From NCBI RefSeq assembly GCF_030813355.1, contig NZ_JAUSUD010000019.1, forward strand, positions 35,164 through 99,163: DNA of 64,000 nt, given 5' to 3'. This DNA is from Metabacillus malikii. Its GTDB lineage: Bacteria > Bacillota > Bacilli > Bacillales > Bacillaceae. The notes beneath the pieces are model-generated. The model saw nothing but the letters and a program-made list of their open reading frames with translations. It did no database searches and had not been told where the DNA came from. Made by a program: the position numbers and the translations under genes. Positions 17,304 through 28,278 of this stretch are shown one piece after another (the stretch's first letter is position 1; each line of letters opens with the position of its first letter).

Positions 17304-19049
17304 TTAAATTTTAAATTTTCTAAATGAACCTTTTAAGTCAGCAGCCATAGATGACAATTCGACTGATGATGCAAAGAGTTCCTGCATTGTTGCATTTTGT
17401 TGCTCTGTCGTTGCTGCAATTTGGTCTATCCTTTTTGCTGTGTTACTATTTGTGTCAATAATCTCGTTTGAAGTTTCTTCTAATATTTTTATTTTTTGAT
17501 CGGCAACCTTTACAGAATCTAAAAGCAGACTACTTCCACTCGTCACTTCTAGGATAGATGTATAAATTTCTTTAAAAAGGACTCCAACATTTTCGACTAA
17601 TTCATTTCCTTTTCTAACAGCATGATTACTATCATTCATCATGGCATTTGCTTCAGTCGTTTCTTTTTGAGTAAATTCAATAATTTGTTTGATTTCACCT
17701 GCAGCAGTGTTTGTTTGTTCAGCTAATTTTCTAACTTCATTTGCGACGACAGCAAACCCTTTTCCATGTTCACCTGCTCGAGCAGCTTCTATTGCAGCAT
17801 TTAATGCTAATAGATTCGTTTGCTCAGAAACATCCTTAATTAAAGTTAAAATTGATTCAATTTCATTTGCTTTTAAATTTAACGTGTTGATGACATTTGA
17901 AAGAAGCTCGACCTTCTCTGTGATACTTCCCATTTGTTTAATAACACTTTGGACTGTATCTTTACCTAGCTCAGCCTTTTTATTTGTTTCTGTCGTCAGT
18001 TCAACACTATTAAGGATCCGGCTGGACATCGCTTTAAATTCATATGCAATATTTTCTACGGCCGTTTTTGTATTCATCGAGCGACTAACTTGCTTCTCTG
18101 TTCCTGAGGCAATTTCAAATACATTATTTGTCATGTTTGATATTGCACTGGAGCTGTCTTCAGAATTTGCCTTTAATATTTGTGACAGTTGATTTACTTG
18201 ATTAGATGCATTCATAATCTGTTTAATAGATAGTTGCAATTCATCGGCAAGATTATTCATTGCCACAGAAATTTCACCGATTTCATCCTTGCCTTTATAA
18301 TTCATTCTCTTTGCGTTTAAATTCCCACTTGAAAGCTGCTTACAAAGCAAAACAACTTCTCTTAGTGATTTACTCATTTTACGATTGAAGACATTCAGCA
18401 AGATGAAGGAAATGAGGAAGACAATTAAAATAATGATAATCATGACTGTAATGTTACTATTCATCGTTTGGTGTGTTTCTTTTATAAAAGATTCTCTTTC
18501 AGTGTCAATTACTTCTTTTAATTGCGAAAGGTTATTCAAATTATTATCTCTAATCAAGGCTGCATCGTTAAAAAACTTAATTTGATCATATATTTCGATG
18601 ACATGCCCTTTACTTTTGATGTCATCCACTTTTGGTTGAATTGTGTTCTTAAAAAGCTCGTCTAATTTTTCATTAATCATAATAGCTGCTTGAAAATACG
18701 TTTTCGCATCCTCAGACGTCATATGATTCTCAATTTTATTTACGGAGTTTAGAAACGTTTCTGATTCCTGTTCATATGAACGAAGTGAGTCTTTATTTGG
18801 GTTTGTTATGTAATCGGTAATTATAATATATTTCTGTCTGAAGGAGGATGCAAGTTGTGTAACTGCTATCGAATCATCGCCTTTTTGTGAAATCGTTTGC
18901 ATCGAATTGAAAAGTTTTTTCATATCAGAAATCGAATAAGTGAAAACGCAACCAAAAAGTATCATAGAAATAATGAAAATGAGAGAGAACTTTCTACCAA
19001 TCGTCATTTTTGTTAATGTATTTCGCATTATATGGTATTTTTTTATCAT
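17304..19049 (-). CDS. Methyl-accepting chemotaxis protein
   Basis: This 581-residue transmembrane chemoreceptor has TM1 at about residues 20-40, an all-helical extracellular sensor (41-199, with no recognisable Cache fold, closer to a four-helix bundle), TM2 at about 200-221, HAMP at about 222-275, and a cytoplasmic signalling domain. The hairpin tip contains [20 protein letters not shown] and [13 protein letters not shown], the CheA/CheW contact region. The ATG at 19049 was chosen for its GGAGGT SD; the frame is open 14 codons further. It is monocistronic and convergent with the amylase. The ligand is unknown; the adjacency to starch genes suggests, but does not show, sugar sensing. Confidence 0.88.
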   Translation of the reverse strand: MIKKYHIMRNTLTKMTIGRKFSLIFIISMILFGCVFTYSISDMKKLFNSMQTISQKGDDSIAVTQLASSFRQKYIIITDYITNPNKDSLRSYEQESETFLNSVNKIENHMTSEDAKTYFQAAIMINEKLDELFKNTIQPKVDDIKSKGHVIEIYDQIKFFNDAALIRDNNLNNLSQLKEVIDTERESFIKETHQTMNSNITVMIIIILIVFLISFILLNVFNRKMSKSLREVVLLCKQLSSGNLNAKRMNYKGKDEIGEISVAMNNLADELQLSIKQIMNASNQVNQLSQILKANSEDSSSAISNMTNNVFEIASGTEKQVSRSMNTKTAVENIAYEFKAMSSRILNSVELTTETNKKAELGKDTVQSVIKQMGSITEKVELLSNVINTLNLKANEIESILTLIKDVSEQTNLLALNAAIEAARAGEHGKGFAVVANEVRKLAEQTNTAAGEIKQIIEFTQKETTEANAMMNDSNHAVRKGNELVENVGVLFKEIYTSILEVTSGSSLLLDSVKVADQKIKILEETSNEIIDTNSNTAKRIDQIAATTEQQNATMQELFASSVELSSMAADLKGSFRKFKI

Positions 19050-19197
19050 AACTCTACCTCCTGTGTAGTCCTTTAGAACTAATAGTAACATAATATTTCG
19101 ACAATTAATATGAAAAAAGTAGTTTTTGTAAACGATAACTTTTTTAATAATGCATATTTAGTGAAAATTAATAATGTCTACATGAACAGGCAAAGAA

Positions 19198-19226
19198 AAA
19201 GGTTACCTCTTGATGAGATAACCTTT
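19198..19226 (-). terminator. Terminator after the MATE gene
   Basis: AAAGGTTA (19198-19205) / TAACCTTT (19219-19226); read on the minus strand the stem is followed by a T-run. Confidence 0.75.
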
Positions 19227-19233
19227 CTTACAG

Positions 19234-20592
19234 CTAAGAAGCTACTGCTTTTTGGACAATACGTTTTGATTCCCAAGCACGTGATCTCCATCGGTAAAGC
19301 ATAATGATACCACGGACCCACTCATCTGCAATAAAGGCTAACCAAACACCTACCAGACCAAGCTCGAAATGGATTCCTAACGTATAGGCGACTGGAACTG
19401 CGATTCCCCACATAGCAAGAATTCCAACATATGTTGGGAAGCGAATATCTCCAGCAGCTCTTAGCGAACCGATGAGTACCATATTAAAGGATCTCCCCGG
19501 CTCAAGGATAATTGTTAACAGGACAAGGACAGCACCGACCTCTAATATTCGTTCATTTGAAGTGAAAATACCTAACAATGTTTCTGAGAAAATACTAAAC
19601 AGAACGGCCATTAATATCGAAATCGCTATCCCATAATAGAGACTTTTCATAGCACGCTTATAGGCTGAATCGAATTCCTTTGCACCGATTAAATATCCAA
19701 TTAAGATTTGTGTTCCTTGACTAATGGCGATGCTGAATAACATCATAAACATCATTAAATTTTGTGTATAGACCCTCGTTGTAAGTGCTTCTGTACCAAT
19801 CATCGTAATAAAAAAGGTAATCGCCATTTGCGATGTGTTGTAGGATAATTGTTCACCAGCTGTCGGTATTCCGATACCTAGTAAGTTTTTCAAGTGGTGA
19901 ACCGGCATTTTAAACAAGTCTTTTAGATTAATTGTAAAATATAATCGTTTCTTTAAGATATAGAAAATGATAACTAAAGCAATCGCACGCGATATAACTG
20001 TGGAAATCGCTGCACCTTGAACACCGAGTGATGGTAAACCAAATGCACCGAAGATTAATACATAGTTACCGATGATGTTCAATAAATTCATCCCAATTGT
20101 TAAAAACATCGTATCTTTTGTGTATCCATAGCTTTTTAAGATTGCACTAACGGTCATAATTAATGCTTGAATAAATGAAAAGCCACCTACAATCTTTAAA
20201 TAAGCGGATGCTTCAGGTAATAATTCTACAGGTAAATTCATTAAGAGAAGGATATCTTCACTAGCGATTACAATCGCAACACTTAAAATAAGACTAATAA
20301 TAAGATTAGCCGAAATAGATACAGTTGACACTGCTTTTGCATCTTTTACATTATTTGCACCTAAATATTGCGTAATGAGAATGGTCGTTCCTGTCGCAAT
20401 AAAACCAAACATGACGATTAGTAAAAATAATATTTGATTTGATACACCTACAGCAGCGACAGAGTTATCCGAATACTGACTTAGCATCAATGTATCCGCA
20501 TTACCCATTAGCATATGAAGAAATTGTTCGATAAAGATAGGCCACGTAAGTGCAAATAATGTCAATTTCCGATTTTTGCTTTCTAATGACAT
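19234..20592 (-). CDS. MATE-family multidrug/sodium antiporter
   Basis: This 452-residue integral membrane protein has about 12 hydrophobic helices and MATE hallmarks: an N-terminal LTWPIFIEQFLHMLMGNADT segment and QYLGANN near residue 75, with a second half repeating the pattern (GTQILIGYLIGA). MATE proteins export cationic compounds in exchange for sodium or protons. The start is ATG 20592 with an AAAGGTG SD. It is divergently transcribed from an AraC-type regulator across 236 bases, which suggests local control. The substrate is not predictable. Confidence 0.88.
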   Translation of the reverse strand: MSLESKNRKLTLFALTWPIFIEQFLHMLMGNADTLMLSQYSDNSVAAVGVSNQILFLLIVMFGFIATGTTILITQYLGANNVKDAKAVSTVSISANLIISLILSVAIVIASEDILLLMNLPVELLPEASAYLKIVGGFSFIQALIMTVSAILKSYGYTKDTMFLTIGMNLLNIIGNYVLIFGAFGLPSLGVQGAAISTVISRAIALVIIFYILKKRLYFTINLKDLFKMPVHHLKNLLGIGIPTAGEQLSYNTSQMAITFFITMIGTEALTTRVYTQNLMMFMMLFSIAISQGTQILIGYLIGAKEFDSAYKRAMKSLYYGIAISILMAVLFSIFSETLLGIFTSNERILEVGAVLVLLTIILEPGRSFNMVLIGSLRAAGDIRFPTYVGILAMWGIAVPVAYTLGIHFELGLVGVWLAFIADEWVRGIIMLYRWRSRAWESKRIVQKAVAS

Positions 20593-20828
20593 TTTTCATC
20601 AACACCTTTTGTAATACGTTATTAAGTCTTACTAAGTTTACAGACGTTCGTGTATAATAGAAAGAGAGGATACCGATAAAGTTTGGAGAAATCCGACTAT
20701 AAGTATTTTTAGAAATTAATACCATTAGATGTAAGCGCTTATTTATATAGGCTAGTAGTTAATAAGTCTTTCTCGGCATAAAAGATACATGTATTTATTA
20801 GAATGATAGGGTAAAAGGGTGAATAATT

Positions 20829-21692
20829 TTGACATATATAGAAATGCTCGTGCCCCCGTTTCCGACGTTAATAAAAGGGGGCTATGCTGTATTTGAAAAA
20901 GGAACAAAACATTTTAAAAGGACATTTACTGTATTTGATTTGATTTATGTGAAACACGGTGAATTGTTCATAACCGAGGATGAAACTCCTTATACAGTAG
21001 GTGAAGGTCAATATATTATTTTAGTACCTGGATTTGAACATTTTGGTCATAAAGGCTGCTGTGTCAAAACAGAATACTATTGGCTGCATTTTTCTATGCC
21101 TAATTCATACGAGCTAGTAGAGGAAGGTATCGATAATTGGTCAGATATCTTGTTAGCAGAAGGTGATTTAACAACACCATCTAGTTACCGATTTTGTTTA
21201 CCATGTTTTGGAGAAATTGAAAATAACAATTATGTTGAAAATATTTTTGAAAATTTAATGAGTATCAGCCACCAAACCCCAGATTATCAATTACGACAAC
21301 AGTTATATTTTCAAGAATTTCTTTTGCATTTGCAAAAAGAGGCATGTAAAATTCCATCTGCTGCCGAGAAAGTAGTCGAGGAAGCAGTTAAATTTATTCA
21401 GGATCATTATACAGAGGAAATAAAAATGGAGGACTTATCTCAGGCGATCCACTTCCACCCTGATTATATAACACGCTGTATGCAAAAAATCATAGGTATG
21501 ACACCTAATAATTATTTGAATCAATATCGGCTGAATGAAGCAAAACGAATGTTAGCAATGACCGATGAAAAGGTAGCAAATATATCTCAAGAGGTTGGAA
21601 TTATGGATCCGACGTATTTTTCAAAGCTATTTAAGAGATTGGAAGGGTTAAGTCCCCAAGAATACCGTCGAATTATATTAAGGAAGAAATAG
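20829..21692 (+). CDS. AraC-family transcriptional regulator
   Basis: This 287-residue protein has an N-terminal cupin-type sensor (about 1-165, with GEGQYIILVPGFEHFGH) and a C-terminal double helix-turn-helix of the AraC/XylS type (about 190-287). That domain includes IHFHPDYITRCMQKIIGMTP, YLNQYRLNEAKRML and DPTYFSKLFKRLEGLSPQEY. The start is a TTG at 20829 behind AAAGGGTG. It faces away from the MATE exporter gene and is the likeliest regulator of it. The inducer is unknown, though cupin-AraC proteins in bacilli often sense sugars. Confidence 0.85.
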   Translation: MTYIEMLVPPFPTLIKGGYAVFEKGTKHFKRTFTVFDLIYVKHGELFITEDETPYTVGEGQYIILVPGFEHFGHKGCCVKTEYYWLHFSMPNSYELVEEGIDNWSDILLAEGDLTTPSSYRFCLPCFGEIENNNYVENIFENLMSISHQTPDYQLRQQLYFQEFLLHLQKEACKIPSAAEKVVEEAVKFIQDHYTEEIKMEDLSQAIHFHPDYITRCMQKIIGMTPNNYLNQYRLNEAKRMLAMTDEKVANISQEVGIMDPTYFSKLFKRLEGLSPQEYRRIILRKK

Positions 21693-21762
21693 TCGATGCA
21701 AACGTGTAAGTTGTTCTCCTTTTGGTATAGATTCACTTGAAATTAAATAAATACGAGTGTAT

Positions 21763-21798
21763 AAAGCAGTGGATTTCAAAATGAAATTGCACTGCTTT
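21763..21798 (+). terminator. Terminator after the AraC-type gene
   Basis: AAAGCAGTG (21763-21771) / CACTGCTTT (21790-21798), with a smaller nested stem in the loop and a T-rich tail. Confidence 0.8.
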
Positions 21799-21981
21799 TC
21801 ATATTTTTAACGAGTAAAAAATTCTTTAGATGTGTCAAATGACAGATAGCTTTTATATATTACATATTTGCAGTTCAATGCACAATATTTTTGAGACTAT
21901 GAAAATTAAATCGTTGTTTTCTCCAATTAGCGAAAACCTTGGACATATTTGGATCGTCTAATATATGGAAAGGGGCAGATT

Positions 21982-22518
21982 TTGTTGGAAGAAAGTATTA
22001 TTGCGGAATTAATAGTAGCAGACAGAGAACAATTACTAGATAAATTAATGGATAAATATGGGGAGTCATTATTACACCTTACCTATTCCTATGTCAAGGA
22101 TAGAACCGTTGCAGAAGACTTAACTCAGGAGATATTTGTGAAATGCTACCAGAGGCTAGGACAATATGAAAGTAGGTCTACCTTAAAATCATGGCTATGG
22201 CGAATTGCTATAAACCATTGTAAAGACTATCTAAGAAGTTGGCACCACAAACATATATTTGTCGCTGAAGACCAAGTTAAGAAAACATCAAGTATTGAAA
22301 AAGATGTGGAAAATGAAGTTATACAGAGATATGAAGATAAGCAATTAGTGGAAGCGGTGATGAGTTTACCAGATAGATATAGAGAAGTCATTTATTTTTA
22401 CTACTTTGAGGAATTATCGATAAAGGAAATATCATCCCTGACAAGCGTAAACCAGAATACGATTAAAACTAGGCTAAAGCGAGCAAAAGAAATTTTAAAA
22501 GAGTGCCTGGAGGTATGA
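21982..22518 (+). CDS. ECF-type RNA polymerase sigma factor
   Basis: This sigma-70 group 4 (ECF) factor has about 178 residues. Region 2 includes YVKDRTVAEDLTQEIFVKCY and SWLWRIAINHCKDYLR; region 4 is LPDRYREVIYFYYFEELSIK followed by EISSLTSVNQNTIKTRLKRA. The start is one of two adjacent TTG codons (21982 or 21985) after a GGAAAGGGG SD; an upstream in-frame TTG at 21949 lacks an SD. No TM anti-sigma factor sits next to it. Instead it is followed closely by a PadR-like protein and an FtsW-like membrane protein, probably in one operon, so these may act as its partners or targets. Confidence 0.85.
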   Translation: MLEESIIAELIVADREQLLDKLMDKYGESLLHLTYSYVKDRTVAEDLTQEIFVKCYQRLGQYESRSTLKSWLWRIAINHCKDYLRSWHHKHIFVAEDQVKKTSSIEKDVENEVIQRYEDKQLVEAVMSLPDRYREVIYFYYFEELSIKEISSLTSVNQNTIKTRLKRAKEILKECLEV

Positions 22519-22520
22519 AA

Positions 22521-22931
22521 ATGGATGATCGTTTAAAAAAATTAAAAGGTTCGATGCGAAGAACGGTTTTGCAAGATTTAAATTTTACTGAAGGACTTAA
22601 ACATAATATTAAAAATAAAATAAATCAAATACATGAAACTTCGGAAGAGGATATCATTTTAGCCGTATTTCAATTACTAAAACAAGAAAGGACAGGCTTT
22701 GAACTAAGTAAATTAATCCGTGCCAGAGGAATCAAGACGTTTGAAAATGAGGAAGGTTTCTTATATATGACATTGCATAAATTTGAACAGAAGGGTTATG
22801 TAAATTCATACTGGAAAGACAAAGATGTAAAATACTACCAGGCTAGTACTAAAGGATTAAGATTACTACATACCCTTGATAACAAACGTGAAGGTAAAGC
22901 TTACTCTTTGAAAGAGATATTGGATAGGTGA
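22521..22931 (+). CDS. PadR-like winged-helix protein
   Basis: This 136-residue protein has a basic N-terminal 40-residue segment and then a PadR-type winged helix (about 45-120: DIILAVFQLLKQERTGFELS, then FLYMTLHKFEQKGYVNSYWK). I start it at the ATG at 22521, because the GGAGGT SD ends right at an earlier ATG (22515). The gene begins two bases after the sigma gene stop and overlaps the start region of the FtsW-like gene. PadR proteins usually repress membrane or stress genes; here it may control its own operon. The extra N-terminal segment has no domain that I recognise. Confidence 0.75.
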   Translation: MDDRLKKLKGSMRRTVLQDLNFTEGLKHNIKNKINQIHETSEEDIILAVFQLLKQERTGFELSKLIRARGIKTFENEEGFLYMTLHKFEQKGYVNSYWKDKDVKYYQASTKGLRLLHTLDNKREGKAYSLKEILDR

Positions 22932-22936
22932 TTGCT

Positions 22937-24220
22937 ATGAGTAACCAAAAAGAACATTTTTTAGCGGAAGTGCTGCAATACATAAAATCAAAAGAGGCTA
23001 AAGAAGCTGTTTATAAAGAGTTAAATTATCATTTGAAAATGTCAAAATTGGAGCTAGTGTCTAAAGGCACACCTGAGAACGAAGCAGAGGAAAGATCCAT
23101 AAAGCAAATGGGTAGCCCAACAGAGCTCGGAACACACTTTAATAGGTTGTATCGTCCAAAATTTGATTGGAAACTATTTGGGTTATTTTTCATCATTATT
23201 TTAATGGGGATTCTACCTACGTTAAATGGACAGGAACCATATTTTGACGATTCTTATTTAAAACAGACAATATATATTGTACTCGGGATTGTCGTTGCAA
23301 TATCAGTTATGCTGCTTGATTATAGAAAATTGAAGAGATTTGGCTGGCTTTATCTTGTTGCAGCGATAAGTATCTTACTAGCACTTCATTTCATTACAGA
23401 TATGCCTATAAAGGGAGCAGCATTTATTGAGATTAATGGAGTTCCATATTTAAATATATTAGGATTTAATTTTAGTGGAAGTTCACTCTTCCCGCTGTTT
23501 TTATTATTTTGGGCTTCCTACCTTTCAAAGGAAAAACCGAAAATAATTGTAATAATATGTGTTTATTTAATTTCGGTGTTGTTATTTTTTGCATTACCAA
23601 ACTTTTCTGAGGCGCTGATTTATTCTGCTTTAGTTTTCTCTTTATTTTGTTCTCAACAAACTACTAAGAAGGTCTCCTATAAAAGAATTGGCGCTTCTTT
23701 AGGTCTCATTGCTACCGTTGTATGTATTTTTTGGTTTACTGTTGAAGATTATCAAAGGATTAGATTACTTGGATACTTAAATCCAGATGATTACCCGGAA
23801 AATGAAGGGTATATGTACGTTTTATTAAAAAAAATCATCTCAGAGGGCGGCTGGTTTGGAAATAATGAGAATACTATTGGGGCTTTAACACATGATATGG
23901 CATTTGCTAATATCACTTATTATTACGGTTGGGTTTTATCTGGGTTCCTATTCACTTTACTAGTATTACTTCTTTACAGACTAATAGTTATATCAACACA
24001 AATAAAAGACCGTTTTGGGAAACAACTAATTCTTGGAGTGTGTGCCTTACTTGCTGCCCAATTTGTCTACAATATCGGAATGACCTTTGGCATTTTTCCT
24101 ATCATATCGATGTCACTACCCTTTATTAGCTATGGACTTATATCAACGGTCTTTAATTCCTTTCTAATTGGAATCGTATTAAGTGTGTATCGTAGGAAAG
24201 ACTTAGTTATCAATATATAA
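22937..24220 (+). CDS. FtsW/RodA/SpoVE-family membrane protein with permease-prefix domain
   Basis: This 427-residue protein has two parts. Residues 1-75 form a soluble permease-prefix-type domain (FLAEVLQYIKSKEAKEAVYK, then QMGSPTELGTHFNRLYRPKF). The rest has about ten TM helices of the SEDS family that polymerises peptidoglycan, ending LPFISYGLISTVFNSF. The loop Asp that is essential in SEDS enzymes appears retained (D320), but the following Glu-Glu-x-Gly is YYYG (328-331). Canonical FtsW, RodA and SpoVE lack the prefix. The start is ATG 22937 (AGG SD eight bases upstream); GTG 22928 is an alternative. Probably in an operon with the sigma and PadR-like genes. Confidence 0.78.
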   Translation: MSNQKEHFLAEVLQYIKSKEAKEAVYKELNYHLKMSKLELVSKGTPENEAEERSIKQMGSPTELGTHFNRLYRPKFDWKLFGLFFIIILMGILPTLNGQEPYFDDSYLKQTIYIVLGIVVAISVMLLDYRKLKRFGWLYLVAAISILLALHFITDMPIKGAAFIEINGVPYLNILGFNFSGSSLFPLFLLFWASYLSKEKPKIIVIICVYLISVLLFFALPNFSEALIYSALVFSLFCSQQTTKKVSYKRIGASLGLIATVVCIFWFTVEDYQRIRLLGYLNPDDYPENEGYMYVLLKKIISEGGWFGNNENTIGALTHDMAFANITYYYGWVLSGFLFTLLVLLLYRLIVISTQIKDRFGKQLILGVCALLAAQFVYNIGMTFGIFPIISMSLPFISYGLISTVFNSFLIGIVLSVYRRKDLVINI

Positions 24221-24294
24221 GGTCTTTTAAGAGCCTTTTTACATAACCTTGGATTGAACATCTTTACAATGGAACACGTCTTTCTATATGTTTT

Positions 24295-24666
24295 GGCTCT
24301 TTTCTAAAGGATTGTGGTTTTTTCGCACTAACTTTATTAAGGTTGGTTGGAGCGAAAGTACGAGACTCCTGCGGGATGAGTGGGAGAGCTGAGACCCCGC
24401 AGGCGCTAGCGCTGAGGAATACGAAAAGCGTAGGCGGCTTGCCCATCGACGTACAAACTGGAGGGGCATCGACTGAGATAAAGGAATCACGATGAGCCGA
24501 TGGCGAATCGAAGATGACTTATCGTAGGGAGGTGACCTGAAGTTTGCTTGTTCGTGCCGCCGGAGCTAGACAGGCTCAGCACCCACCCCGCGGAAAGCGA
24601 GTACTGCAGCGGAGACCAACCCCAAACGGCAACTTAGTAAAAAGGAACAAATTTAACGAAAACAGC
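24295..24666 (+). repeat. GC-rich intergenic repeat element, copy 2
   Basis: This fills most of the 517-base gap between the FtsW-like gene and the neopullulanase. The left end is GGCTCTTTTCTAAAGGATTG, the right end ACGAAAACAGC. Complementary arms GGTTGGT (24341-24347) and ACCAACC (24615-24621) bound the core. Like copy 1 it contains the extra module (about 24418-24562) with GCGTAGGCGGCTTGC and GAAGTTTGCTTGTTCGTGCC blocks. Open frames across it are by-products of GC-rich repeats; no gene is supported. Confidence 0.8.
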
Positions 24667-24737
24667 ATATGTTTTTATTGTTTCCGTGTACAGAGGCTGA
24701 CTTTTTTCAATTAAGTCAGCCTCAATCTGTTAAAAGA

Positions 24738-26555
<1,818 letters not shown>

Positions 26556-26577
26556 CTAGTATATTAAGCTTATATCG

Positions 26578-26606
26578 ATCCTATGCTAATTAAATTATCG
26601 TGTCAA
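26578..26606 (-). promoter_or_regulatory. Sigma-A promoter for the neopullulanase gene
   Basis: On the minus strand: TTGACA (26606-26601), 17-base spacer, TAGGAT (26583-26578). Perfect -35 and good spacing. Confidence 0.7.
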
Positions 26607-26630
26607 TAGTACAAAAATTAAAAAAAATAC

Positions 26631-26691
26631 TTGAAATTATGTAAAGGTATACTATAGAATGGTAAATAAGGAGAAGGTGCAATCGCTTTCA
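26631..26691 (+). promoter_or_regulatory. Candidate mdxE promoter with cre-like site
   Basis: TTGAAA (26631-26636), 16-base spacer, TATAGA (26653-26658). A cre-like TGCAATCGCTTTCA at 26678-26691 (13 of 14 to consensus) lies just after the expected start. Confidence 0.5.
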
Positions 26692-26769
26692 CGAAAGTTG
26701 ATTAGAGATAAATAGAATAATAGTTCTTTAGAAATCAATTTTCTGGAAGTGACTTTCTTTAAAAATCAA

Positions 26770-26783
26770 TGCAAACGATTGCA
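26770..26783. promoter_or_regulatory. LacI-family operator ahead of mdxE
   Basis: TGCAAACGATTGCA sits within AATGCAAACGATTGCATT, a palindrome broken only near the centre, 24 bases before the mdxE ATG. Best-conserved of the three similar operators in the window. Confidence 0.65.
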
Positions 26784-26807
26784 TTACTTATTGGGAGGGT
26801 CAAGGAT

Positions 26808-28109
26808 ATGAAGAAGATTTTAACATTATTAATGATGGCAGTACTTTTTCTAGGTGTACTAGCAGCATGTGGGCCAGATTCATCGAAGGAGTCAGGTAGT
26901 AGCTCTGGTTCTAAATCAGATGATAAAGGCAAAACAACAGAAGGTGAAATGCCTGAAAAACCAGAAAAGCTTGTTGTTTGGGAAGATACTGATAGAGGTG
27001 TTGCGTTAGAGCCGGCTATCGAGTCATTTGAAAAGGAATACGGAATTGAAGTTGAATATAAGGAACTTGGGATGTCTGATGAAATTCGTGACCAGCTTCG
27101 TCTAGATGGACCAGCTGGAACAGGACCTGATGTTGTCACATTACCACATGACCAAATTGGCCAAGTTGTAACAGAAGGGTTAATTGCAGAACTAAATGTA
27201 GAACAAGAGGTACTTGATACTTATACAGAAACATCTGTGTCAGCACAACAATTTGAAGGTAAGTTATACGGACTTCCGAAAGCTATGGAAACACCAATTT
27301 TTCTTTATAATAAAGCACATATGAGTGAAGCTCCAAAAACAATGGAAGAAGTTTATACATTTGCAAAGGATTTCACGAAAGATAGTAATTTTGGTTTCTT
27401 ATTCTTAGGAGACAACTATTATTTCTCACACGGTTTAATTGGTGGATATGGCGGTTATGTATTTAAGGAAGCTAACGGAGCGTTAGATCCAAAAGATGTT
27501 GGCTTAAATAATGAAGGTGCTGTTCAAGGTGCTGAGGAAATTCAAAAATGGTATACAGAAGGTTTATTCCCTAAAGGTATTATCGGTGAAAATGGTGGAT
27601 CAACAATGGATGGCCTCTTCAACGAAGGAAAAGTAGCTGCAGTCATGAATGGACCATGGGCAGTTCAAGGAATGAAGGATGCTGGTATTGATGTCGGTGC
27701 AGCTGCACTACCTACTTTATCAAATGGTGAACATGTAAAAACGTTTATTGGAGTTAAAGGCTGGCATGTATCGGCATTTTCAAAAAATACTGAATGGGCT
27801 ACTAAACTTGTAGAACATATTACAAATGCGGAAAATGCTAAACTACGTTTTGAATTAACAAATGAGGTTCCACCAGTAAAAGAACTTATTGAGGACCCAA
27901 TTATTAAAGATAATGAAGTAGCAACAGCAGTTGCTGAGCAATCTCAATATGCTGTGCCAACACCAAACACTCCAGAAATGGCAGAGGTTTGGGAGCCAAT
28001 GGCCGATAGCTTGCAAACGATTGTAACAGGTAAAGCTGAACCAAAAGCTGCTCTTGATAGTGCTGTTAAGACGATTAATCAAAATATTGAAACAAACCAT
28101 AAAAAATAA
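26808..28109 (+). CDS. mdxE: Maltodextrin-binding lipoprotein
   Basis: This 433-residue extracellular solute-binding protein belongs to the maltose/maltodextrin family. The N-terminus is a lipoprotein signal with lipobox L-A-A-C (lipidated C21), followed by a Ser/Gly/Lys linker to about residue 45. The mature part begins KPEKLVVWEDTDRGVALEPA and contains GTGPDVVTLPHDQIGQ, typical of MalE-like proteins. The start is ATG 26808 with a GGGAGG SD. It is the first gene of the transport operon; a hairpin before mdxF may raise its expression relative to the permeases. It delivers maltodextrins to MdxFG. Confidence 0.9.
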   Translation: MKKILTLLMMAVLFLGVLAACGPDSSKESGSSSGSKSDDKGKTTEGEMPEKPEKLVVWEDTDRGVALEPAIESFEKEYGIEVEYKELGMSDEIRDQLRLDGPAGTGPDVVTLPHDQIGQVVTEGLIAELNVEQEVLDTYTETSVSAQQFEGKLYGLPKAMETPIFLYNKAHMSEAPKTMEEVYTFAKDFTKDSNFGFLFLGDNYYFSHGLIGGYGGYVFKEANGALDPKDVGLNNEGAVQGAEEIQKWYTEGLFPKGIIGENGGSTMDGLFNEGKVAAVMNGPWAVQGMKDAGIDVGAAALPTLSNGEHVKTFIGVKGWHVSAFSKNTEWATKLVEHITNAENAKLRFELTNEVPPVKELIEDPIIKDNEVATAVAEQSQYAVPTPNTPEMAEVWEPMADSLQTIVTGKAEPKAALDSAVKTINQNIETNHKK

Positions 28110-28144
28110 ACTAAGGTCAGTGTAAATAAAGGATATTCATATTT

Positions 28145-28175
28145 GAAGAGGAGTGATACTAGAATCCTCCTCTTC
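28145..28175 (+). terminator. Intra-operon hairpin between mdxE and mdxF
   Basis: GAAGAGGAG (28145-28153) / CTCCTCTTC (28167-28175), perfect 9-bp stem followed by ATCCTTTT. It could attenuate readthrough or protect the mdxE message, giving excess binding protein. Confidence 0.65.
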
Positions 28176-28278
28176 ATCCTTTTATCTAGTTTACATGAAG
28201 TGAAGTAGGTAGATAGGTAGATAAATTAGCTGAGACAGTCATTTACCTATTGTTGTTGATGAAAGGAGAGTTATTAAA

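Noticed and set aside
24264..24490. Two overlapping minus-strand frames (60 and 68 codons) in the second GC repeat
   Set aside because: Both follow from the repeat sequence; no family resemblance or start signal.
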